Notes: generated from the letters alone by a model not told the origin. Shown: positions 53,365 to 62,078, counted from the stretch's first letter. The stretch: DNA of 64,000 nt from JAUCQB01 sp964586235 (GCA_964586235.1 CAZPIO010000022.1:4655-68654); one strand, 5' to 3'. Translations and numbers: made by a program.

Positions 53365-54273
53365 ATGAACATCAACCGGCGGGACTTTCTGAAGGCCTCG
53401 GCGGCATTGCTGAGCGCTCCCGGCCTTTCCGGCCGTGTTTTCGGTCAACTCCAGGACGTGCTGGCAGGCAGGTCCCGGCCCCCCGTTGTCTGGCTTCAGG
53501 GCCAGGGCTGCAGCGGCTGCTCGACCTCACTGCTCAACAGCATCTACTACGGTACCGCCGACCACCTACTCCAGAACGTGATCGACCTGCAGTATCACCC
53601 GACAATTTCGGCCGCGGCCGGCGAGCTGGCCGTGTCCGCCGCCGAGGATGCCCGCACGGCCGGCGGCTATATCCTCGTGGTCGAAGGAGCGATCCCGACG
53701 GGAGCGGCCGGCAAGTTCTGCACCGTCTGGGCCGGCAAGACCATGCAGCAGGCGCTGCTCGACTTCGCCCCCGCGGCACGCTTCATATTGGCCGTGGGAA
53801 GCTGCGCCGCATTCGGCGGCCTGGTGGCTGCCAACACCAACCCCACAACAGCCAGAAGCGTCAGCAGCATCCTGGGCAGCGATTCGCGGATCATCAACAT
53901 CCCCGGTTGCCCGTCGCACCCGGATTGGATCGTGGGCACGATCGCGCACCTGCTCACCAACGGCCAGGCCCCGCCGCTCGATCCCAACCGGCGGCCGGCG
54001 ATGTACTTCAGCGAGCGAATCCACGACCACTGCGAGAAGCGCTGCAAGGACGGCGACAAGTGCCAGGCGACCTCGCTCGGCACCGAGGGTTGCCTGGCTG
54101 ACCTCGGTTGCCGTGGTGAATCAACGTACGCCGACTGCTACCTGCGGCGCTGGAACAGCGGGCAGGAAGGGCGATTCGGCGTGAACTGGTGCATTGGCTC
54201 GCGGAGCCCTTGTCTCGGATGCGTGAACCCGGGTTTCCCGGGGATGAGCGGCTTCTTTGACTCGGGAGATTGA
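53365..54273 (+). CDS. [NiFe] hydrogenase small subunit
   Basis: 302 residues from an ATG behind GGAGGAG. A twin-arginine signal (NINRRDFLKASAALLSAPG) marks export in a folded state. Proximal-cluster cysteines are in GQGCSGCSTSLLN, VGSCAAFGG and PGCPSHPDW; the C-terminal ferredoxin-like part has HDHCEKRCKDGDKC, CLADLGCRG and SPCLGCVNPGFP. It would carry electrons from the Ni-Fe site of the large subunit encoded next. No C-terminal membrane helix is present, so the electron acceptor is not obvious. Confidence 0.93.
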   Translation: MNINRRDFLKASAALLSAPGLSGRVFGQLQDVLAGRSRPPVVWLQGQGCSGCSTSLLNSIYYGTADHLLQNVIDLQYHPTISAAAGELAVSAAEDARTAGGYILVVEGAIPTGAAGKFCTVWAGKTMQQALLDFAPAARFILAVGSCAAFGGLVAANTNPTTARSVSSILGSDSRIINIPGCPSHPDWIVGTIAHLLTNGQAPPLDPNRRPAMYFSERIHDHCEKRCKDGDKCQATSLGTEGCLADLGCRGESTYADCYLRRWNSGQEGRFGVNWCIGSRSPCLGCVNPGFPGMSGFFDSGD

Positions 54274-54394
54274 TGATGTCCAACAGAACCCGGAGCGCCA
54301 GCGACGGGCCCGGTTTCTGCCGCCAGCAAGACAACGGCCCCGCGCTTGCGCTTGGGGTTCCGTCAGGATACCGGAAAGGCAGACGAGCAGACTC

Positions 54395-55813
54395 ATGCCG
54401 ACGACCATCAACATAGATCCCGTGACCCGCATCGAAGGCCACATGGCGATCGAGGTGACCGTCGACACCGTCGGCGGCGTTCAGCAGGTGATCGACGCCC
54501 GATCCAGCGGGACCATGTTTCGCGGCTTCGAAAACCTGCTCGTCGGTCGTGACCCGCGTGACGCGACGCCGTATACCCAGCGCATCTGCGGCGTCTGCCC
54601 GATCGGCCACGGGATGGCGTCGGCCATGGCCCTGGAGAACGCGTTCGGGGTTGCCCCGCCGGACAACGGCCGAATCATCCGCAACCTCGTGTTCGGGACC
54701 GACTTTCTGCACTCGCATATCCTGCACTTTTACCACCTCGCCGCCCTCGACTACATCAACATCACCGGTGTCCTCGACCTGTCCCCATGGACGCCGCGCT
54801 ACGTCACCCCCGACATGATCGGCGGAGCCGCTGCCAAGTCCCTGGTCCAGCACTACGTCACGGCGCTGGCCATGCGGCGAAAAGCTCACCAGATGGGCGC
54901 GATCTTCGGCGGGCGGATGCCCTGCGCGGCCAGTTTCGTGGTCGGCGGTGCCACCGACGCGGTTACCAACGACAAAATCAGCGCGTTTCGCTCGCTGCTG
55001 GGCGAGGTCCGCGCATTTATCGACAGCGTCTATATCCGCGATGTCACCGCCCTGGCGGAGGCGTTCAAGTCCTACTACCAGATCGGGCCCGGCTGCGGCA
55101 ACCTGCTGGCCTACGGGGGCTTTGACCTCGATGCCGGCGGCGCGTGCAGATTCTTGCCAGGCGGCCGCTACGCCGGCGGGGCTTACTATTCGTTCAGCGC
55201 CGCGGACATCACCGAGCATGTGAAACACTCCTGGTACGCTCCCGAGTGCGGCAACCTGAACCCGGCTTCGGGCAGCACCGTCCCCAGCGCCGAGAAGCCC
55301 GGCGCCTACTCGTGGATCAAGTCGCCTCGCTACCGGAAGACCGTCCACGAAGTCGGCCCCCTGGCCCGCATGTGGATCAGCGGCGACTACCGCCGGGGAA
55401 TCTCGGTGATCGACCGGCTCATGGCCCGTGCACTGGAGAGCAAGAAGATCGCCGATGCCATGGATATCTGGCTGAACCAGCTCATTCCGGGCGAACCGGC
55501 GTACAAGCCCAATGGGGTGCCGGCCACGGGCACCGGCATCGGTCTGACCGAAGCCCCGCGCGGCGCGCTCGGCCACTGGATCAGCATCAGCAACGGCAAG
55601 ATCTCACGCTACCAGGTGATCACACCGACCGCATGGAACGCTTCGCCGAAAGACGATCTCGACCAGCGCGGACCGATCGAGCAGGCCCTGATCGGCACAC
55701 CCGTGGCGGACGTCAAGCAGCCCATCGAGCCGCTGCGGGTGGTGCACTCCTTTGACCCCTGCCTGGCCTGCTCGGTTCACATGATTCGGCCGGGTCAAAG
55801 AGCGGCAAGCTGA
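54395..55813 (+). CDS. [NiFe] hydrogenase large subunit
   Basis: 472 residues from the ATG at 54395; an upstream open stretch is not coding. It begins INIDPVTRIEGHMAIEV. The L1 ligand motif is QRICGVCPIGHGMA and the L2 motif is DPCLACSVH near the C-terminus. Ten residues (MIRPGQRAAS) follow the His where a maturation protease would cut, so processing is expected. No hyp genes or processing protease lie within the window, so maturation must come from elsewhere. The pair forms an H2-oxidising enzyme facing the periplasm; the subgroup is not assigned. Confidence 0.93.
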   Translation: MPTTINIDPVTRIEGHMAIEVTVDTVGGVQQVIDARSSGTMFRGFENLLVGRDPRDATPYTQRICGVCPIGHGMASAMALENAFGVAPPDNGRIIRNLVFGTDFLHSHILHFYHLAALDYINITGVLDLSPWTPRYVTPDMIGGAAAKSLVQHYVTALAMRRKAHQMGAIFGGRMPCAASFVVGGATDAVTNDKISAFRSLLGEVRAFIDSVYIRDVTALAEAFKSYYQIGPGCGNLLAYGGFDLDAGGACRFLPGGRYAGGAYYSFSAADITEHVKHSWYAPECGNLNPASGSTVPSAEKPGAYSWIKSPRYRKTVHEVGPLARMWISGDYRRGISVIDRLMARALESKKIADAMDIWLNQLIPGEPAYKPNGVPATGTGIGLTEAPRGALGHWISISNGKISRYQVITPTAWNASPKDDLDQRGPIEQALIGTPVADVKQPIEPLRVVHSFDPCLACSVHMIRPGQRAAS

Positions 55814-55857
55814 GGGCTGCGCGGCCGGCCATTTGAGACCTGTTGCCTGAAGCTGGT

Positions 55858-56223
55858 TCAAATGCCGATCACGCCCCAGGCGTTCAGCGCCTTTTCCTCG
55901 TTCTCATAGAAGGCAAAGAGCTTGTCGAGCCGCGAGATGGTGAACACTCTGCGGAGATCGTCGCGCATCGCGCAGATGGCCAGTTGCCCCTTGATGGCGG
56001 CCGACTTCTTCCGGAGGGTGATCAGCATCCCCAGGGCCGACGACGACAGAAATCGCACCTTGGAGAAATCGAGGATGAGCTTCCTTTTGTTACGATTGTC
56101 GACCAGATCGTAAAGGGCCTCGCCGATTGTCTCGATCTGAAGCGTATCCAATATCGACGAGTCCTCAAAGTTGACCACGGTCACTTCCCGAATCGATTGG
56201 ACAACCAGGTTCGCCTTTGCCAT
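55858..56223 (-). CDS. STAS-domain anti-sigma factor antagonist-like protein
   Basis: 121 residues. The domain begins VTVVNFEDSSILDTLQIETI, and the phosphorylatable Ser region is FLSSSALGMLITLRKKS, as in SpoIIAA/RsbV. The region around VICAMRDDL.. (here LAICAMRDDLRRVF) is the usual next strand and helix. It probably works in a partner-switching pathway with a kinase and sigma factor not found here. It is divergent from spmA. Confidence 0.88.
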   Translation of the reverse strand: MAKANLVVQSIREVTVVNFEDSSILDTLQIETIGEALYDLVDNRNKRKLILDFSKVRFLSSSALGMLITLRKKSAAIKGQLAICAMRDDLRRVFTISRLDKLFAFYENEEKALNAWGVIGI

Positions 56224-56397
56224 GCTCGCTCACCTTTCCGGCCGACTTGCCGTTGTCTCCCGACTCTAGGGCACCGTGACGGCCGAGTCAACCAACCGTG
56301 GCTCGAAGCTTTGCGAAAAGACTCAATCCCGCTAACCTCTACGTCCGGCGACAGCTCTGAGGCTCGTCGCGCAAGTCGTTTCAGGAGGCCCGCACAC

Positions 56398-57399
56398 ATG
56401 AGAGTTCTGGGCAGCTTCTTTCGTTACCTGTTCAACATCAATACCCTCTGGGGGCTGATGATCCTGGTGTCCTTTGCATTGTGCGTGGCCCAGCATTACC
56501 TGCCGACGACAACGGTCATTCCAGCAGGAGTCGTTCGTGAAGGACCGAACAAGCTGATCATCCGCGCCAAAGGCCCGGGCGATCAGACCCGCTCGACCGA
56601 ATGCACGCTCTCGCTTGGCCCTGAAGGCCTGGCCGTGCCGGCCGACGTCCGGGAACGGGGCAAGGACCGGCCGTGGCTCATCTCCGTCCGCCAGGCGGCC
56701 AGCGGCTACCTGCTGAAGTGGGATAACGACGGCTACGGCAAGTATGAGGTCATGGTCAACGACAAACCAGTCGGGCAGGGGTCGCTGGTGACGCTCCAAT
56801 CGCTGACCGACGCGGCCTTCAGCTACGCCGAGAAAGGCTTCGACATCGCTCTCGGCCTGGTCGCGGCCATGGTGTTGTTCCTCGGCCTGATGAAGGTCGG
56901 CGAGGAAGCCGGAATCGTGCAGTTGGCCGCACGGCTCTTTCACCCGGTCATCCGCCTGTTGTTCCCCCACGTGCCGCGTGATCACCCGGCCAGCGGGGCC
57001 ATCCTGATGAATGTCACCACCACCGTTCTCGGCCTGGGTAACGCCGCCACCCCCTTCGGCCTCAAAGCGATGAAGGAGCTGCAGGAGCTGAATTCGGACC
57101 CCGATGTGGCCAGCGACTCACAGGTCACCCTTCTGGCGATCAACACCGCCGGCTTCGCTCTGCTGCCGACGACACTGCTGGCCGTGCGCAAGTCGGCCGG
57201 TTGCAGCGATCCGTTTGAGATCATCGGAACCTGCATGATCGGTGGGGCGGTGGCGACCATCGTGGCCGTTATCGGAGCTCGCCTGCTGGGCCGCCTCTCC
57301 ATCTTCTCGGTCCGGGCGGCGCTGGCTGAACAATCGCGGCCACAGGGATCCACCGGCTCACCAGCAGACCGGCCGACCAGCGGGAGGGCCGGACAATGA
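56398..57399 (+). CDS. spmA: SpmA-like nucleoside-recognition membrane protein with extra N-terminal extracytoplasmic domain
   Basis: 333 residues from an ATG behind AGGAGG. The first helix (LWGLMILVSFALCVAQHY) is followed by about 110 polar residues (residues 35-145: a beta-rich insert with RAKGPGDQ and YEVMVNDKPVGQGS). The nucleoside-recognition (gate) domain follows: ALGLVAAMVLFLGLMKVGEE, LMNVTTTVLGLGNAATPFGLKAM, and STLLAVRKSA-type helices. B. subtilis SpmA lacks this insert. It overlaps spmB by 4 bp. SpmA/B affect spore core dehydration in Bacillus, a role that cannot apply here directly. Confidence 0.85.
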   Translation: MRVLGSFFRYLFNINTLWGLMILVSFALCVAQHYLPTTTVIPAGVVREGPNKLIIRAKGPGDQTRSTECTLSLGPEGLAVPADVRERGKDRPWLISVRQAASGYLLKWDNDGYGKYEVMVNDKPVGQGSLVTLQSLTDAAFSYAEKGFDIALGLVAAMVLFLGLMKVGEEAGIVQLAARLFHPVIRLLFPHVPRDHPASGAILMNVTTTVLGLGNAATPFGLKAMKELQELNSDPDVASDSQVTLLAINTAGFALLPTTLLAVRKSAGCSDPFEIIGTCMIGGAVATIVAVIGARLLGRLSIFSVRAALAEQSRPQGSTGSPADRPTSGRAGQ

Positions 57400-57944
57400 G
57401 CGAGACCTCAATCTTCAAGTTAGTGGTCAACCAGATCTCGCTGCTTACCATCCCGTTGATCTTCTTTGCCATCATCGGGTACGCGATGGCCAAGCGGGTT
57501 AAAGTGTACGAGTCGTTCATCACCGGCGGTAAAGAGGGCTTCGGCATCTTCACCCAGATCCTGCCGTATCTGGTGGCCATCTTCGTGGCCATCGGCATGT
57601 TCCGCGTATCGGGCGGCCTCGATTACCTGTCGGAACTGCTGGCCCCGCTCACCGCCAGGATCGGCATGCCGGCAGAGGTGCTCCCCGTCGCATTGATGAA
57701 ACCGCTCTCGGGCTCCGGCTCGCTGGGCCTGGCGGCCGAGATCATCCGCGACAAGCCGGATTCCTTCGAGGCGAAAGTGGCATCGACGATCTTCGGCAGC
57801 GCGGATACGACCTTCTACATCATCGCGGTCTACTTCGGCTCGGTGGGCATCCGCAAGATCCGCCACGCGATGATCGCCGGCCTGCTCGCCGACGCCGCCG
57901 GAATCCTGGCCGCGGTCTGGGTGTGTAATATGGTCTTCAAATAA
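57396..57944 (+). CDS. spmB: SpmB-like nucleoside-recognition membrane protein
   Basis: 182 residues overlapping spmA (ATGA). It has the gate-domain pattern in about five helices: LLTIPLIFFAIIGYAMAKRV, YLVAIFVAIGMFRVSGGLD, ALMKPLSGSGSLGLAAEIIR, and STIFGSADTTFYIIAVYFGS near the C-terminus. The SGSGSLG and GSADTTFY segments are the family's conserved polar loops. It works with SpmA, presumably as a small-molecule transporter or channel; the substrate is unknown. Confidence 0.9.
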   Translation: MSETSIFKLVVNQISLLTIPLIFFAIIGYAMAKRVKVYESFITGGKEGFGIFTQILPYLVAIFVAIGMFRVSGGLDYLSELLAPLTARIGMPAEVLPVALMKPLSGSGSLGLAAEIIRDKPDSFEAKVASTIFGSADTTFYIIAVYFGSVGIRKIRHAMIAGLLADAAGILAAVWVCNMVFK

Positions 57945-58004
57945 GGCCACCACGCGAGCCTGGAAAGAACAGAGAGGAACAAGCGAAGACAGCGGGAGGA
58001 CGTC

Positions 58005-58718
58005 TTGTGCAGCGAACAAAACAGCAGTAAGAGACCACCGGTGTCATACGGGTGGCCGAGGCACATTCTACCCGCTGCTGCCATTGCGACCTTCGTCTAT
58101 CTTCTGGTTGCCCAATGGGCGAGCGGCTTTCGCGTCGACTGGTGGTCGCCATGGCGATACCCGGTCACCGTTCCCTTGCTTCAGATCGCCGTGTGGCTCG
58201 TCCTCCTCGTGTACGCGGGAAGGCGAATCTGGCAGGGGCGTTTTCCTCTTCTGCCGCTTGCGGCCATCGTGTTGATCATCGCCGGATGGATGGGGTTGTA
58301 TCAATGGAGCTATGAGCTGGGCAAGCGACAGCTTGACGCGGAGGTTGCCTCGAAAGACGTCGCCGATGAATGTCTGCGAATGATCCTCTCCGCGCCGGGT
58401 TCTGAACAGGGCTCGACTCTGGTGCCGGGTCTGCAACTCTCAAACGAGTATCAGGCAATTCGGCGGCTTAATCCCGAGTGGGTCCGGTGCGACACCACCA
58501 AAACACCCGCTGGTGAAGGAGAGAAACCGACCGGCAGCGTGATTATTGAGTTGACACCATCTGTCGCCTACTCATTCAACTACAGCGAGGAAACAGGTGC
58601 GTGGGTTCTGATGGAGGTCAACCGCGAAGGTGGACCGAGCCGATTGCTTGCCCAACTCCCCGCGTCGACGAAACCTGCCACTCGACCTGAACAACAGGCG
58701 AACAAAAACGGAGAGTGA
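58005..58718 (+). CDS. membrane protein of unknown function
   Basis: 237 residues with a TTG start chosen by GGGAGG seven bases upstream. There are three hydrophobic helices in the first 105 residues (PAAAIATFVYLLVAQWASGF, VTVPLLQIAVWLVLLVYAGR, LLPLAAIVLIIAGWMGLYQW) and a soluble C-terminal part (IIELTPSVAYSFNY, WVLMEVNREGG) ending in a Lys/Gln/Asn-rich tail. No known domain is recognised. It ends 3 bp before the dacB-like ATG, so the two are probably cotranscribed. Confidence 0.7.
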   Translation: MCSEQNSSKRPPVSYGWPRHILPAAAIATFVYLLVAQWASGFRVDWWSPWRYPVTVPLLQIAVWLVLLVYAGRRIWQGRFPLLPLAAIVLIIAGWMGLYQWSYELGKRQLDAEVASKDVADECLRMILSAPGSEQGSTLVPGLQLSNEYQAIRRLNPEWVRCDTTKTPAGEGEKPTGSVIIELTPSVAYSFNYSEETGAWVLMEVNREGGPSRLLAQLPASTKPATRPEQQANKNGE

Positions 58719-58720
58719 AC

Positions 58721-60247
58721 ATGAGAACACGCAATTTGTATTGGTCTCTGCTGACATGTATGGTTTTGTTCCTGGCCGGTTGCGTCGGCCCGCGAATCGC
58801 GCACGATCCGAAGCTGGCCGCGCGGCTCGATCCGGTGCTCAACCGATACGCTGACAAAGGGGCGGTTATACATGCTCGCGTCATCGAGCTTCCGAGTCGC
58901 TGCGAGTTATATGCCAGGCGGATCGACGCCCCCTGTACCCCCGCCAGCAACTTCAAACTCCTGACCAGCGCAGCAGGCCTCGACATGTTCGGCGCGGATC
59001 ACACGTTCAAGACGTACCTCGCGATGGACGGCGACGACCTGTGGCTGATCGGCACGGGCGACCCTGGTCCCGGCGACTACCGCCTGGCCAAGGCCGCCGG
59101 CCGGACCCCGATCACCATGCTCCAGGAATGGGCCACGGTCCTCGAGCGGCGCGGGATCCGCCAGGTCAAGGGCGACCTCATCCATGACGATTCTGCTCTT
59201 GAGAGCCGGCTGCGAGTTCACCCCACCTGGCCCAGGAGCTGGCTGCTCCACTGGTACGCAGCCCCGTGCGCCGGCCTCAACTTCAACGACAACAGCGTCG
59301 ACATCACCGTCTACCCGACCGAAGCGGGCCAGCCCGCTCGATACGAGGTCATGCCGCCGGCCGAGAGCGTCAAGGTCATCAACGAGTGCGTCACCGCCGA
59401 CAAAAACGCCCCGACCATCGTCAAGCTGAAGGAGGGCAACATTTACAGGATCGCCGGCCGCTGCTCGGAGAAGACGGAACTCAAGAGCAAGCCGGTCGAC
59501 GATCCCGGGGCGTTCTTCGCCGATGCCCTGCGAACCCAGCTCGCGGCCAGGGGAATCTCGGTCGCCGGCCGCATCCGGCGGGCGGATGCTCCTCTCGGTG
59601 GCAGCCTGCCGCCGCCGCCCGACAAGGTGATCGCGATATACGAGACACGCGTGAGCGACATCCTCTCCCGAATCAACAAGAACAGCCAGAACCTCTTCGC
59701 CGAGTGCCTCTGCAAGCTGACCGGCCGCGAATTCGAGGCCCGGCAGGGTCGAAACGTGCCCGGCTCCTGGGAAAACGGCGGGCGGGCCCTGCGAGCGTTT
59801 CTGAAGAGAAACGGCATCGACGATCGCGCGCTGGCCCCGATGGACGGCTCGGGCCTCAGCCCGCGGAACCGCGTCACCACCCGTATGCTGACCGACCTGC
59901 TGGCGGTCATGTACGCCCGCCCCGATCGCGACGCCTACATGGCGAGTCTGACGATCTGCGGCGTGGATGGTTCGCTCAAGGATCGGATGCCCGACCTGAA
60001 GGGCCGCGTCCTGGGCAAGACCGGCTACATCGGTGGCGTGTCCTCCACCAGCGGCTATGTCAGGACCTGCGAGGGCAAATGGCTGGCGTTCTCGTTCGTC
60101 TACAATGAGATCCCCGAGCGAGACGACGACGACAGGGACGTCAAGCCGTACACCGGGCTCCAGGACGAAGCCTGCCGTATTCTGGCCGCTTGGCCCAAGC
60201 TTGCGCCAAGTCCGGCGACGCGGATGGCAGCCGCCGCATCGCGGTAA
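58721..60247 (+). CDS. dacB: D-alanyl-D-alanine carboxypeptidase, PBP4/DacB family (S13)
   Basis: 508 residues from the ATG at 58721 after GGAGAGTG. A lipoprotein-type signal (LLTCMVLFLAGC) replaces the usual cleavable signal. The penicillin-binding motifs are complete: SxxK in TPASNFKLLT, SxN in KNSQNLFAE and KTG in LGKTGYIGG. The domain-II/III insertions typical of class C PBPs lie between the first two motifs. It trims or cleaves peptidoglycan cross-links in the periplasm. The motif set indicates an active enzyme and a peptidoglycan wall. Confidence 0.9.
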   Translation: MRTRNLYWSLLTCMVLFLAGCVGPRIAHDPKLAARLDPVLNRYADKGAVIHARVIELPSRCELYARRIDAPCTPASNFKLLTSAAGLDMFGADHTFKTYLAMDGDDLWLIGTGDPGPGDYRLAKAAGRTPITMLQEWATVLERRGIRQVKGDLIHDDSALESRLRVHPTWPRSWLLHWYAAPCAGLNFNDNSVDITVYPTEAGQPARYEVMPPAESVKVINECVTADKNAPTIVKLKEGNIYRIAGRCSEKTELKSKPVDDPGAFFADALRTQLAARGISVAGRIRRADAPLGGSLPPPPDKVIAIYETRVSDILSRINKNSQNLFAECLCKLTGREFEARQGRNVPGSWENGGRALRAFLKRNGIDDRALAPMDGSGLSPRNRVTTRMLTDLLAVMYARPDRDAYMASLTICGVDGSLKDRMPDLKGRVLGKTGYIGGVSSTSGYVRTCEGKWLAFSFVYNEIPERDDDDRDVKPYTGLQDEACRILAAWPKLAPSPATRMAAAASR

Positions 60248-60278
60248 TCTTCATCGACGACGAGAGGCCTCTCACGCT

Positions 60279-60953
60279 ATGTCGTCCAAGTACGCGGTGA
60301 TCCTGTCGATGCTGGCTGCGGCGATGGCCGCTCTGGCCGTTGTGCGGGGCGGCTTGGCCCTGTTGTGGATCTGGCCAGCGATCAGCGTGGGCGTCGTGGC
60401 CGCCGGTTATGCCGGTCTGGGCCCGAGAGTCTTCGGAAAAGGCCCGGACGGCCGTCGAGCCCTGTGGGCCAAGCTGATCCTCATGCCGTACCTGCTGTTG
60501 GCCCTTCTCGTTTTTCATTTTCGCCGGGTAATCACGGGGCGCACCTGCTGCCAGCAGGTCCTGCCCGGACTTTGGTTGGGCCGACGGCCGCAGCCGCGCG
60601 AAGTGCCTGCCGATGTGGAGCTGGTCATCGACCTGACTGCCGAGATGCACGAGCCGCGAGGCGTTCTCTCGTCTCGGCGGTACAGGTGCTTCCCCACATT
60701 GGATGCGACCGCACCCAGCCCGGACGATGTGCGTGCGATTCTGCAGGCTGTGACCGACTGCCACGGTCAGGTCTACGTCCACTGCGCCGCCGGTCACGGC
60801 CGCTCAGCGGCAGTCGCGGCATGCATAATGATCCAGCGCGGGTACGCCCACACCCTGGAGGAAGCCGAAGCCCAGATAAGTCTCGTCCGCCCCGGCATCA
60901 GGCTCAACCACGCGCAACGGAACCTCATTCGCAAATTCGCTTTACGTCAATGA
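60279..60953 (+). CDS. membrane-anchored dual-specificity phosphatase
   Basis: 224 residues. Two or three hydrophobic helices occupy residues 5-85 (VILSMLAAAMAALAVV, LLWIWPAISVGVVAAGYAGL, LILMPYLLLALLVFHF). The cytoplasmic part has the Cys-x5-Arg active site in VYVHCAAGHGRSAAVAA, with the general-acid Asp probably in FPTLDATAPS, and the helix after the P-loop. It fits DUSP-like tyrosine phosphatases. A bacterial DUSP tied to the membrane beside a cell-wall enzyme could act on a membrane kinase, protein or phospholipid; the substrate is not known. Confidence 0.82.
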   Translation: MSSKYAVILSMLAAAMAALAVVRGGLALLWIWPAISVGVVAAGYAGLGPRVFGKGPDGRRALWAKLILMPYLLLALLVFHFRRVITGRTCCQQVLPGLWLGRRPQPREVPADVELVIDLTAEMHEPRGVLSSRRYRCFPTLDATAPSPDDVRAILQAVTDCHGQVYVHCAAGHGRSAAVAACIMIQRGYAHTLEEAEAQISLVRPGIRLNHAQRNLIRKFALRQ

Positions 60954-61024
60954 AGGGACATGGTGAAGACCCCGCTTGAGCCAGGGTCCACTCCATCACG
61001 CCAATGCCCGATAACCATGCATTC

Positions 61025-61056
61025 TTGACTGTAGGCATGTGCATTCATATAATGCA
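61025..61056 (+). promoter_or_regulatory. promoter and operator of the vapBC module
   Basis: TTGACT (61025-61030), a 17-bp spacer, then a perfect TATAAT (61048-61053). An inverted repeat TGCATT-catat-AATGCA (61040-61056) overlaps the -10 box, a likely VapB binding site. Transcription would start close to the ATG at 61060. Confidence 0.75.
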
Positions 61057-61059
61057 TGC

Positions 61060-61317
61060 ATGAAGGACACAGGCCATCAATACACGTTGCGGGGAATCCC
61101 CCCAGAGCTCGATCGCGCGCTCCGCGAGAGAGCTGAGCAAGAAGGCAAGAGCCTCAACCAGGTTGCCCGCGAGGCGCTCAAACGGGGCGTCGGGCTGCCT
61201 GAACCAGAGCAGGTCTCCGACGATCTCGATTGCCTGGCTGGCAGCTGGCAGGATGATCCGGCTTTTGATGAAGCGATCAGGCAACAGGACACCGTGGATC
61301 CAGATATATGGCGCTGA
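61060..61317 (+). CDS. vapB: VapB-type antitoxin, ribbon-helix-helix family
   Basis: 85 residues from the ATG at 61060. The N-terminal part (YTLRGIPPELDRALRERAEQ, GKSLNQVAREALKRGVG) is a ribbon-helix-helix DNA-binding domain of the Arc/FitA type. The C-terminal part is acidic and would wrap the toxin. There is no ribosome site, and the promoter predicts a transcript starting at or next to the ATG, so it is probably leaderless. It overlaps the toxin gene by 10 bp. Confidence 0.88.
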   Translation: MKDTGHQYTLRGIPPELDRALRERAEQEGKSLNQVAREALKRGVGLPEPEQVSDDLDCLAGSWQDDPAFDEAIRQQDTVDPDIWR

Positions 61318-61697
61318 GAATCGCCATCGACGTCAACCGCTATGTGGATTTCGCTCGCGGGATCGACGAAGCGGTGACCTGCATCCGCCGCGCAGGCCAG
61401 ATCTACCTGCCGTTCGTCGTTCTCGCGGAGTTGCGAGCCGGATTTCGCGCGGGGCAGCGAGCCAAGGCAAACGAAGCGGTGCTCTCTCGCTTCCTGCAAT
61501 CGGACCGCGTGACCGTGCTCCTGCCGGACGAGCAGACTACGCACGTCTATGCGGAAGTGTTTGTACAACTCCGTCGGGCCGGCACTCCTATTCCGACAAA
61601 TGATCTCTGGATAGCTGCCCTGGTCATCCAGCACGATCTGGTCCTGTTCAGCCGCGACCAGCACTTCGAGGTCCTGCCGCAAATCGCAAGGATCTGA
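61308..61697 (+). CDS. vapC: VapC-type PIN-domain toxin
   Basis: 129 residues with the four acidic PIN residues in place: IAIDVNRYVD (Asp), VVLAELRAGF (Glu), IPTNDLWIAAL (Asp) and FSRDQHFEVLP (Asp). It is a metal-dependent ribonuclease; VapC toxins cut tRNA or rRNA. The 10-bp overlap with the antitoxin indicates coupled translation. Confidence 0.92.
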   Translation: MALRIAIDVNRYVDFARGIDEAVTCIRRAGQIYLPFVVLAELRAGFRAGQRAKANEAVLSRFLQSDRVTVLLPDEQTTHVYAEVFVQLRRAGTPIPTNDLWIAALVIQHDLVLFSRDQHFEVLPQIARI

Positions 61698-61807
61698 GTG
61701 AGACGGATCGCGCGGCGACGACTTCACCCGAGCACGGGCGCCGTGCCTTCTGTCACCCGGTTAGGCAGCGGCATTCTCGGTCACGGGCAGGACGGAACGG
61801 TGCGACC

Positions 61808-62050
61808 TCACCCTTCATCGATGCCGAAGTGCTTCTTGAAGAGCTCTACCGATTTTTGCTGCCCCTCGGCCGTCAACACCACTGACTTCGCTTTGCTCTT
61901 GGGGTCGCCGATCCACCCCTTCTCGTGCAGCCGATTGAGCACGTCCCAATCCAGTCCCTTCCATGCCCGGGCCCCATCGCGGTCCTCAAAGGTGGTCAAG
62001 TAGAGCATTGCCATCGCACATTCGTCAACCTTGTCTCGATCGTAATTCAT
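61808..62050 (-). CDS. DUF6429-type small protein
   Basis: 80 residues from the ATG at 62050 behind GGAGGTTCGC; the longer open frame overlaps the transporter and is not needed. The sequence (MNYDRDKVDECAMAMLYLTT ... AWKGLDWDVLNRLHEKGWI, LTAEGQQKSVELFKKHF) has a helical winged-helix-like look. It matches DUF6429, a family of unknown role scattered in planctomycetes and proteobacteria. It lies 28 bp downstream of the EamA transporter gene, same strand. Confidence 0.72.
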   Translation of the reverse strand: MNYDRDKVDECAMAMLYLTTFEDRDGARAWKGLDWDVLNRLHEKGWIGDPKSKAKSVVLTAEGQQKSVELFKKHFGIDEG

Positions 62051-62078
62051 GCGAACCTCCTGCAATCGGCCGGGTCGC

